This document shows, one piece after another, positions 23,174 through 32,325 of a DNA stretch of 64,000 bases; position 1 is the first letter of the stretch; each line of letters opens with the position of its first letter. This DNA comes from Clarkia xantiana subsp. parviflora (lineage: Eukaryota; Streptophyta; Magnoliopsida; Myrtales; Onagraceae), in NCBI GenBank assembly GCA_036873135.1, contig JAPTYO010000020.1, positions 5,510,081 to 5,574,080 on the forward strand, given 5' to 3'. The position numbers and the translations under genes were made by a program. The notes beneath the pieces were generated by a model. It worked only from the letters and a program-made list of their open reading frames with translations, ran no database searches and had not been told where the DNA came from.

Positions 23174-23891
23174 TGTTGGATCACGGTGGAACTCCGGTAC
23201 GAACTTTGACAGCGATCCTAGCTCCTTCGCTCCACGCAATCCTGCAAGAGGGGATAGACCGGGCGGTGACCCAGAATCCCTCTCCGATGCTTAAATGAGT
23301 ATCTCGTATGACTGGCAAGCAGTAATCTCAAGGTGTATTCAATTCAACGTAAGTGATCTGAGGTGACCACTTGCCCTTTTATAGGTGAAGAGGTACCTCA
23401 GTTACCTGGTGAACCGTTGGAGGCGGTTAGCCCGTATCCCGCGTATCTCGGGTGTGATCCCGCCTATCTAGGCCATGATCTCGCTTATCTCGGCCACGCC
23501 CCGCGTATCTCGGCCACGCTCCGCGTATCTCAACTACGCTCCGCGTATCCCGGCCACGCCCCGCGTATCTTGGCCTTAACCTCTGGTAACAAGTCCCGAC
23601 TAACATCGGGGACTCCAGAGTTATCTCGTTATGTCACCGCTCGGGGCCCCTCGTCATCGTGACAGGGCCAATCGTTCTCAGGGATTCGTCATCGGGGCCT
23701 ATTTAAAGGCTCCTCATCGGGAGCTTCCAGCTCATCTGTTGGAGCCGACTCTGTCGGGACCTTTCATCATCGGGACTCTCTTCGTCGGGACCCTTTTCTT
23801 GGGTAATCTTGACCTTCATTTGGGGCCCGGTGGGCCTGTTTACCGTTTCCTCACCGTTGAAGGGCCTGACGGCTGTTAGTCGAACCCATCA
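23174..23891 (-). repeat. 5' LTR of element 1
   Basis: 718 bp, carrying the presumed gag-pol promoter. A minus-strand TATA (ctataaaag) is at 23376-23384, upstream of which (on the minus strand) lie the 19-20 bp repeats at about 23430-23575. Its plus-strand right edge is 455 bp from the C4H start codon. Confidence 0.95.
23376..23384 (-). promoter_or_regulatory. LTR TATA box, element 1
   Basis: ctataaaag on the minus strand, with the U3 minirepeats behind it and about 200 bp of LTR ahead of it. The same box is conserved in the other LTRs. Confidence 0.6.
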
Positions 23892-24084
23892 TACACAACC
23901 TAAGTAGTCTACGAAAAGCAATTTGTGATATATACACGACCTAAGTTATCCATTTTTTTGTGCACGTTAATATATATATATATATTAAAAAAAAAAAGTT
24001 TCACGTGGCCTAAGAAATAAGAAGCCTATCATTTACGTAAAGATGACCAACTCAACTTACTTGGATTGATCATCATCGAAACTC
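23892..24084. other. Short spacer between LTR element 1 and the C4H promoter
   Basis: AT-rich, with a TA run and an A-run at about 23970-23998. No gene or bounded repeat is seen. Confidence 0.4.
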
Positions 24085-24260
24085 ACCAACCGCGCCCCTC
24101 ACCTACCCCCAATTGACACTCTGCTCTGCTGATCTCAGCTCAGCTCAGCTGAGCTCACTCCACCGGAGGTTGCCGTTGGTTGGCCACCATAATCACACGC
24201 GCTCACACTTACTAGCAGCTAGCTCCACACATTTCACCTACCACCTTCCATCTATATAAA
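24085..24260 (+). promoter_or_regulatory. C4H core promoter with AC elements and TATA box
   Basis: Three MYB-type AC elements are present: ACCAACC (24085-24091), ACCTACC (24101-24107) and ACCTACC (24236-24242). A TATA box tatataaa follows at 24253-24260, about 87 bp before the ATG. AC elements are the binding sites of R2R3-MYBs that co-activate PAL, C4H and 4CL in phenylpropanoid and lignin synthesis. A short palindromic run of agctcagctcagctgagctc lies between them (about 24137-24157). Confidence 0.8.
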
Positions 24261-24346
24261 TCCCTTACGTTTCAACCCACTCCATCAATAATCCCTCTCC
24301 TCTGTTTCGCCCACACCTACACCCAATTTGAACTGTCTCCATCTCC

Positions 24347-27300
24347 ATGGATCTCCTCCTCTTGGAGAAGAGCCTTCTCGGCCTCTTCATTGCCGCCGTA
24401 GTCGCAATCGCCGTCTCCAAGCTCCGCGGCAAGAAGTTCAAGCTCCCGCCCGGTCCTATTCCCGTTCCGATCTTCGGGAACTGGCTCCAGGTCGGCGATG
24501 ACCTCAACCACCGCAACCTCACCGACCTCGCTAAGAAGTTCGGCGACATTTTTTTACTCAGGATGGGGCAGAGGAACCTCGTCGTCGTCTCCTCCCCGGA
24601 TTTGGCCAAGGAGGTGCTGCACACCCAGGGGGTGGAGTTTGGCTCCAGGACTCGTAACGTCGTCTTCGACATTTTCACCGGGAAGGGACAGGACATGGTG
24701 TTTACTGTCTACGGTGAGCATTGGAGGAAGATGCGCAGGATCATGACCGTTCCGTTCTTCACCAACAAGGTTGTTCAACAGTACAGGTAATTAATTCGGA
24801 TTGTGATTTGTGAGGGCTTGATTTCACCTAATTTGACGATATCTTCGATGCGATTCCGCGTGGAAATGTAATTGACGTGAGAAATTGGGGATTTAGGTTT
24901 GGTTGGGAAGAGGAGGCGGCTGCAGTTGTGGAGGACGTGAAGAAGAATCCAGATGCCGCCACCAAGGGAATCGTCCTCCGCCGGCGGCTACAGATGCTGA
25001 TGTACAACAACATGTACAGAATCATGTTCGATCGGAGATTCGAGCGGGAGGACGATCCTCTGTTCATGAAGCTCAAGGCGCTGAACGGCGAGAGGAGCAG
25101 ATTGGCGCAGAGCTTCGAGTACAACTACGGCGACTTCATCCCCGTCCTCAGGCCGTTCCTCAGAGGCTACCTCAAGCTCTGCAAGGAGGTCAAGGAGCGG
25201 AGACTGCAACTCTTCAAGGACTACTTCGTCGACGAGAGGAAGTAATTACCTAGCTTACTGTGAAGAAGTTGAATCAAATGGTTGATGAATTCCGATTTGT
25301 GAATTGAGGTTTTGACGGCGTTGCAGGAAATTATCTAGCACGAAGCGCATGGACAACGATGGACTCAAATGCGCCATGGATCATATCCTGGATGCGCAGC
25401 AGAAGGGGGAGATCAACGAAGACAATGTTCTTTACATTGTTGAGAATATCAACGTTGCTGGTGAGTTCCTTGATTATTACTGTTCTAAAATATTATTGCG
25501 TCCTGATTTTTCTAATTACATGCCGATGTGCTTCGTTTGATTGAGAGATTAATTCGTCTTAGTTATGCTATCACCCAAAGAAAACATTTTTTTTTTTTTC
25601 TAATTTGGAGGAAATTGTTAAATCTGCCGTACCATCATGAATATGCTCTTTCTAGCGATGAGCGGTGGAACCATATTGAAAGTATAAACGGTTTCTTTCT
25701 CATAAAATGGGCCAAACATGTTAGGAAATAGGAAATAAGACGTCTCTTAACTAATTTATCCACTTTAGTTTTTTACTCTTAAAATCATACCACCATTAGA
25801 GGTGGCAATGGTTAACGGATACTTGTCGACCCGCGACATGTGACCCGTGGGATGGATACGGTTTTGGGTCGCCCCGCCCCGTCCCGCACATGTATTATTT
25901 GTATATATATTTCATGTATATTATATAAAACTATATAGATAATATACTACATTGTTAAAATAATAAGAATTCTAATGAGTCTGGTAATTTGTATTTGTAT
26001 TTAAATTTAAATTTATAATTTATAATTTGACATCTCACCCCACGAGATGTATGGGATGGATACGGGTCTACTATCTCGACTCACGGGGCGGGTACGGGCA
26101 GTGGCGGAGCCACGAACAATATATTGGGGGTTCACTACTATTACATATCATGTAATTAAGTTTACATATACATATATATTACAAAACCTAACTAAGAATT
26201 GCTAAACTTAACTAATAATGGGGGACATATATCCTCCCATTATAGTAGATAGCTCTGTCCCTGGGTACGGGTCAAGTGATACCCGCCCTAAACGTACACT
26301 TAAATAAATTTTTCATAACCTCGAACCTGTTAGCTGAAAGCATATATATATATTATTTATTTTTATTTTTTTACAATAATCTATATTTATATACTAACTA
26401 TTTCAATATTAATACACTTGCCTAGGGAAATTACGTAGCGGTGCAACATTTCTCCTATTAATAAATTTCAGGTTAAAAAAAATCCAGGTTCAAAACTTGA
26501 TCAATAGAATATATATATAAAATTAGCAGTTTTAGAAACGGAAATTTTAGAATCTTATCAAAGTAGGAGACACCGAAAAAAGTTGGCTAGGAAATGACAA
26601 ATTGAGAGTAGCCTTAATTGAAGGGTATATAGACGAATTCAAAATTAGTTAATTAATATTATGTTTAGTTTGTTGTGACTTAATTCAGAATATCGTACGA
26701 ACTACATTATTAAAATGCACTAACTAAGACTTGGAGAAGATCTAACAACGTCATTAGAAAATTGAGGAATGTTGCTTCTTTCGAATTGGTTAAGTGTGAC
26801 GTGGGGGAGTTGGCCGTTCACTATCCAACTCTGAAAGACGAGGGTTTTATTTTTTAAAATTATGATTATATTAGTTGACATTAATAGATTACATTAGTGA
26901 AATTGAATATTTGACTTTGGGTGAAAATACATTAATGTAAGTTTCTGTTAAATAGCAAGCAACATAAAAACTTGTAAAATGTAATTATAAAATTGATAAG
27001 AATCATTCCATTTTGTCACCAAACAATTCGATAAACGCCAAAAAAATAATATAAATAAAAGAAATGCTTCAGTGGTTGTTGGTAAGATGTACATACATAG
27101 GCGTGTATGGTGAGTGAATGTGAATGTATCATCTTTTTTCTGTGCCTACCCAACCTAACTCAGCCACCATCTACTATCAATGATTCTATTTTTGGTTAAC
27201 TCCGACATACAGATACTTGGTAACCACCAAGTTGCCGTTACAATAAAATTGACTACTTTATTAATAAAATTATGGACTAAAACAATATAGGGTTAATAAC

Positions 27301-28351
27301 TAAAAAACTGTCCAAGGTTTACCCTATGTTAAAATTAGGTGTCTGAAGATTGAAATGTTAAAATGAACTGTCCCAAGTTTCATTTTTGTTAAAATTTGGT
27401 GTCTTTGTGCGTCTTTTTATCTCCATTCAATCATTTTCATCAACCCACCAAGCCAATCATAATCCATCACTCTTTACTTTTCACAAAATCGTCAAATTTC
27501 ACCTAAAAATTGAATATTAAAAAAAAAGTTTCCAGAAGAGTGGTGTGGAGTCATTTTCCAAGGACAATAGAGCGAGATTTACTTGTCCGGATATGACCAA
27601 CTTTTTAGGTGACGGTCCCGGAAAGATGACGAGAACGGAATGTGTATGAGAGCTCGAATTTGACAAACGGTTTCGTCGGAATTGACTTCTCTAAAGTAAT
27701 CACGCCGAGACACCAAATTTCAACAAAAATGAAACTTGAGACACTTCATTTTAACATTTCAAACTTCAGACACCTAATTTTAACATAGGGTAAACCTTGG
27801 ACAGTTTTTTAGTTATTAACCCAACAATATATGATCTGTATCAACCCACACCACTGAGAAATACTATTAATGATTCAATAGGGTGTAGTGGTCGATACAG
27901 GTTCTTTTAATCAAAATGTCAGGTTTAAATTCCACTAGTACTCTAACAAATAAAGAAAAAATATATTCATAAATAACATTTTATTCTTATGCATCTACTA
28001 AATTTGTATACTTTAAATTTGTCATGTATCGTTCTACTTAACTATATTCTTTAAATATATTTTATTATTAAATTTTTTACAACCATCAATAAATTATTAA
28101 CATTAATTATAAAATGAACCAATTTATAATAAATAATTGGTTACTTAATACTTATTGTTATCCTGAAATTTAAGAAATAAATTATGTAAAAATAGATGAG
28201 TCCTACTTTTAAGGAATGCTATGTAAAATTATTGTACCACGTTTTTATACATTTTACGTAAAATATATATTTGATCACATTTAAATAATTATACATAAAA
28301 CTACTAACTTGTGTGAGTGAAAACTAAAATAAATATACTACAAATGTGAAA

Positions 28352-28400
<49 letters not shown>

Positions 28401-30697
28401 TCCTACTCACCAATAACAACCTCATCATTTTGTTTCTTATATTATTGATTATTATTATTCACATAAATTTATTTATTATTATTATATGTGATCGTGATAT
28501 GTATTAAATTGTTGCCTTTTCCACCGCACTTACAAGTAAGTCACTAAGATAGCAACTTTGCCAGCTTCTAAATTATTATTTTTATTTGAAAATGCAGCAA
28601 TTGAGACAACATTGTGGTCTATCGAGTGGGGGATTGCCGAACTAGTAAACAACCCCGAAATCCAAAGAAAACTAAGGCAAGAACTCGACGAGAAGCTCGG
28701 CCCAGGCGTCCAAATCACCGAACCCGACACCCACAAACTCCCCTACCTCCAGGCGGTGATCAAGGAGACTCTCCGCCTCCGCATGGCCATCCCCCTCCTT
28801 GTCCCCCACATGAATCTCCACGACGCCAAGCTCGGAGGCTACGACGTCCCCGCCGAAAGCAAGATCCTTGTCAACGCGTGGTGGCTCGCCAACAACCCCG
28901 CCAAGTGGAAAAACCCTGAGGAATTCCGACCGGAGCGATTCCTCGAGGAAGAGGCCAAAGTGGAGGCCAACGGAAATGACTTCAGGTGCGTCTTTCTACT
29001 ATGTTTTACAAGCACCATGTTTGTAATACTTTTTTTAAGGATTAAATGCACTTTCTTACAACTTGTCACTTGGCCAAAAAAAAAAAATACAACATGTTTG
29101 ACCGAATGTGCCTTTTGATATAAGATGTGTATTTTTTGTATACTTTTAGGACTAAATGTTTGAAATTTGATGGCTTTTCGGTACATCCGTTAGGTGGCTG
29201 TTAGATTTGGCCATTAAATGAAATGTGCAAGTCACGTGACTCACCACAAACTTTTAATTTCGTTCAATTTAGTCCCTAAAATACATTACTAATTTTTGTT
29301 CAGTTTAATCCTAAAACTACAAAACCAAAGTCTTTGGCCCAATTGGACTAGTACCGGGCTAAGTCAATTGGACCTAGTCAACTAAACCCCAATTGGACTA
29401 GTCCAATTGACCTAGACCCAGGCTGGGTCGGAACCTTGTCGTGTTCGTCGTACCCAAGCGACGACAGCTGGAATCCGACCCAGGCCAGTGCTTGCCCGGG
29501 GCTAAATCAATTGGACCTAGTCCAATAGGTATTCAATTTGACTAGGTGCAAATGACCTAGCCCGTGGCTAGTCCAATTGGGTCAAGCAGTTTGGCTTTGA
29601 AGTTTTAAGATTAAAATGAATAAAAAAAAAGTTAGGCATGTATTTGAAGATATATATTGAACAAAATTAAAAGTTTATGGCGAGGCACTTGTCTTGCACG
29701 TATTATTTAATGTCAACTAACGGGTGTATCAAAATCTATCATATTTCTGGTGTTTGGTACCAATAGTTTACCAAAAAAAAAAAACTTGTACCAAAAGCTA
29801 CAATCAGTTAAACATGTTGTATGAAAAGTACATTTAACACTTTTTTTATTGCCCTAAAGATGAAACCCATAGAAAAATAAGCATTATTATGCTATGATAC
29901 AAATATTAGGTGTAGTTAAAAAATTTCATACTTCTAAAGTTTAACATATGGTACAATTAAGTCTTCCACAATAGTAAAATGAGCACTAGCATACTTCACA
30001 AACATACTTAAAATCATTTCCAGTACCTAGGGACGTAGCAACATTGCAGTGAGGGGGCAATTGCCCCTCGTGGGGTTGAACAATGGATTAAATAATGAGG
30101 GTCCACTGACTCATTACTTATCAGATAAATAAAGTAGGTTGATGAGTGGTAGTAAGTACAAGTTCAAATATTATATAACATTTATAACTAAAAATGTAAA
30201 GAATGGGGTTCACTATCTTTTACATATTAAATTCAATTTATAGGTATATATATATTTTACAAAATAGAACTAAAATCTTACAAATTGGGGACATATGTCC
30301 CCTCTTTACTCTTAAGTCGCTCCGCCGCTGATTGTTCTATCAACTTTTTGTAATGTAGACGTTTTTTTTTTATAAAATTTGTATCTAAAATCAATTTAAT
30401 CTTTTAAAATTTCACATTATCGCTCTAAATTTTTTTATACAAAACTCAGTGCTCTCTTAACATAATTCCTGGTTTCGTCCCTACAGGTACTTGCCTTTCG
30501 GGGTCGGGAGGAGAAGCTGCCCCGGAATCATTCTCGCGCTTCCAATTCTTGGCATCACGATCGGACGGCTAGTGCAGAACTTTGAGCTGTTGCCGCCTCC
30601 GGGGCAGTCCAAGTTGGATATGGCCGAGAAAGGTGGGCAGTTTAGCTTGCACATTTTGAAGCACTCCACTATCGTTTTGAAACCAAGGAGCGTCTGA
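24347..30697 (+). CDS. C4H: Trans-cinnamate 4-hydroxylase (CYP73A), five exons
   Basis: Exons 24347-24786, 24897-25241, 25327-25460, 28598-28985 and 30487-30697 give 1518 nt and 505 aa, the standard C4H length. The ER-anchored P450 hydroxylates trans-cinnamate to p-coumarate, the second phenylpropanoid step, using NADPH-P450 reductase. Visible: N-terminal membrane helix (about 5-25), PPGPIPVP hinge, I-helix AAIETT (T310) across the exon 3/4 junction, KETLRLR (ExxR), and heme loop [11 protein letters not shown] with Cys447. The [11 protein letters not shown] start marks class I. Summing exons 1+2 (785 nt), exon 3 (134 nt) and exons 4+5 (599 nt) gives the usual three-exon structure as I remember it, so introns 1 (110 bp) and 4 (1501 bp) look extra; both split an AG|G. 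Intron 3 is 3137 bp and full of MITEs. The coding sequence is intact. Confidence 0.96.
25799..26300. mobile_element. Possible GGTGGCAA/GGGGCGGGTACGGG-type MITE in C4H intron 3
   Basis: The segment opens with agaggtggcaatgg and carries gacccgtggg, ccgccccgtcccgc and ggggcgggtacggg blocks, ending near gggtcaagtgatacccgccc. These motifs are typical of a common plant foldback repeat, but I could not match a clean TIR or target duplication. It contains the smaller element 26099-26263. Confidence 0.4.
26099..26263. mobile_element. Small hAT-like MITE in C4H intron 3
   Basis: 165 bp from cagtggcggagcca to tagctctgtccctg (imperfect TIR), with a perfect 8-bp duplication ggtacggg (26091-26098, 26264-26271). 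Its interior matches the one at about 30023-30327 (ggggttcactat...ggggacatat). Confidence 0.8.
27290..27822. mobile_element. MULE-like MITE family A, copy 4, in C4H intron 3
   Basis: 533 bp, gggttaataa...ttattaaccc, with a perfect 9-bp duplication aacaatata (27281-27289, 27823-27831). The interior lies in the opposite orientation to copies 1-3. Confidence 0.93.
28355..28398. repeat. (AT)22 microsatellite in C4H intron 3
   Basis: 44 bp of uninterrupted AT dinucleotides, about 200 bp before the exon 4 acceptor. Confidence 0.95.
29038..29839. mobile_element. Family-B foldback MITE in C4H intron 4
   Basis: About 802 bp, from aggattaaatgcactt to the near-complement aagtacatttaaca, with a likely 9-bp duplication cttttttta (29029-29037, 29840-29848). 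The arms contain caattggacctagtc-type blocks in both orientations and a CACGTG core at 29233-29238. It makes up more than half of intron 4. Confidence 0.7.
30023..30327. mobile_element. hAT-like MITE in C4H intron 4
   Basis: From about cagtacctagggacgtagc to gtcgctccgccgctg. Its interior (ggggttcactat, attggggacatatgtcccc) is homologous to the element at 26099-26263. No clean duplication was found. Confidence 0.45.
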
Positions 30698-31083
30698 TTC
30701 ATGAATTCAAGATGTAATCCTCGTACTACTTATATTAATACTTCAACAACCTATCAAACATCTACCTAAAATTTTCTCTAGTTATGTGACGGTGTAAATT
30801 CTGCAGTTTGCTAATAAGTGACGATTGTTTGTACGTTGAACAATTCATAAGTGGCAAAATGCAAAAACAGTTGGATTTTATATACTGTTAACTAGGTTGC
30901 TAGGATTCCGATCCGGATCGTAGGATCAACAATCTTAAAAGGGTAAATCGATTTGAATCTCTACTAAAATCTTTATTTATCGAGATTGGAGTAGGATCCA
31001 GGGTTGAATCATAAATCATTCAGAATCGTGATCCTTACTATCCTAGCAAGATGTGATCCTATCTAATATATATATATATATAT
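30698..31083. other. C4H 3' flank with a short inverted-repeat element
   Basis: 3' UTR sequence follows the C4H stop. At 30897-31049 ttgctaggat and its complement atcctagcaa bracket 153 bp rich in ggatc/gatcc motifs, perhaps a small MITE without a visible target duplication. A TA run precedes LTR element 2. Confidence 0.35.
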
Positions 31084-31744
31084 TGTTGGATCACGGTGGA
31101 ATTCCGGTACGGACTTGGACGGCAATCCTAGCTCCTTTGCTCCACGCAATCCTGCAAGAGGGGAGTAGAGGGCAGTGGCCCAGAATCCCTCTCCGATGAT
31201 TAACGTAAGTACGGCAGTCCACAGGGCAAGCAAGCAGTATTTTTGTATATGTGTGAAAACGTAACCCTAACCTGTGATAACTTCCCTCCTTTTATAGGGG
31301 GAAGGTTATCTCAGTTACCTGATTAGGCGGTTGGTTTGTGATCCACTATCCCACATATTCCGCCATATATCTCGCCACATATCTGTACAGTTATACGTAT
31401 CCCCCATATCTCGCCCATTATACCACTACTGTAATCATGGCGAGATTTCCGGGATTGTGCTCTTATTGGCGAGTCTCGATCATTATCGGAGGCTCCCAAG
31501 TTGCATCGTTGAGGATTCGGTGTCGGGGAGTGGTGTCAACTCCCATATCGGGACCGACTACGTCCAGGTCCGATATCTTCGGGGCTCTCCCCTATCGGAG
31601 CCATACTTGCTCGGGGCCATTCAATGTCGGGGCCTCCTTCCGTCGGAGCCCTTAGCCTTCCAGCAGCCCAGCTCCTAGCCCACCGGGCCTAGTCGCCGTT
31701 TGCCAATCGTTAAGGGGCCTAACGGCCTTCGCCGGGGCCCATCA
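31084..31744 (-). repeat. 3' LTR of element 2
   Basis: 661 bp, tgttggatcacgg...gggcccatca on the plus strand; essentially identical to 41310-41970. Starts 387 bp after the C4H stop codon. Confidence 0.96.
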
Positions 31745-31757
31745 TTTGCCCCCAAGA
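31745..31757 (-). promoter_or_regulatory. Polypurine tract of element 2
   Basis: tcttgggggcaaa on the minus strand, directly before the 3' LTR. Confidence 0.75.
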
Positions 31758-32183
31758 CGTGAGGGACTTATAGTGCGTCGCGTCTTTCAATATCGGACCC
31801 TTCCACATCCCCGTCGGGGGTCTTTATTTGAAACGTTGGAGGCCATTGCCCTACTTTTGTCGGAGGCCTTTGCCTTGGATCTCTTCAAGATCCTTTGGGA
31901 TCCTGCTTGGATTCGAGGGGATTTCTTGATCAGACCAGCATTAAATGCTGATAGGAGGTGAAGGAACGTTTCGGGTTCTGCACGCCTGCTTTCTGAAAAA
32001 GCACTTTTCAACCGCCCCGGTACGTCATTATTCTTGTCTTATCTGTCCCATGCGCTCTGACGGTTCAGATTAAAACCGTTTCGCCTTCTTCGAATTAGCA
32101 CGTTTCCCCTTGGACGATTATGATTGAATCGTTTTGAATTCTGTGGCTCAGATTGCCCACCTCTTCAGTTCTCTTTTCCTTCT

Positions 32184-32190
32184 TATAAAA
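32184..32190 (+). promoter_or_regulatory. TATA box of the antisense gene, element 2
   Basis: tataaaa, followed by ccctaacccc, 142 bp before the ATG at 32326; positionally equivalent to the boxes in elements 1 and 3. Confidence 0.65.
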
Positions 32191-32325
32191 CCCTAACCCC
32201 AGACATTGTTTCACTTTTCCTTTACTTCTTCTTCTTTGCGATCCCAAGAGCCCTAATTCTTCATACTTCAAGGTTTCACCGGTGCTTCCAGCATCCAGAT
32301 TTTTCCGATCAACGCTTCAATTACT

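Larger units (their letters stand above)
12887..23891 (-). mobile_element. Tat-lineage Ty3/gypsy LTR retrotransposon 1
   Basis: An 11.0-kb element read on the minus strand: 5' LTR 23174-23891, PBS 23155-23172, broken gag-pol 17537-23137, minisatellite 16985-17535, plus-strand antisense gene 14147-16821, PPT 13605-13615, 3' LTR 12887-13604. Two RNase H domains and no chromodomain place it in the Tat clade. The LTRs are equal in length (718 bp) and differ at about 23 sites by eye (about 3%). The expected 5-bp target duplication is absent: the flanks read ggttta on the left and tacac on the right. It is the same subfamily as element 3. Confidence 0.93.

Noticed and set aside
23137..23239. Upstream extension of element 1 Gag into the LTR
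   Set aside because: The frame is open by chance across the PBS and LTR; elements 2 and 3 start Gag at the ATG equivalent to 23137 or nearby.
24347..25540. C4H exons read as separate small genes
   Set aside because: The pieces join at GT-AG sites into one 505-aa P450 with all conserved motifs in order.
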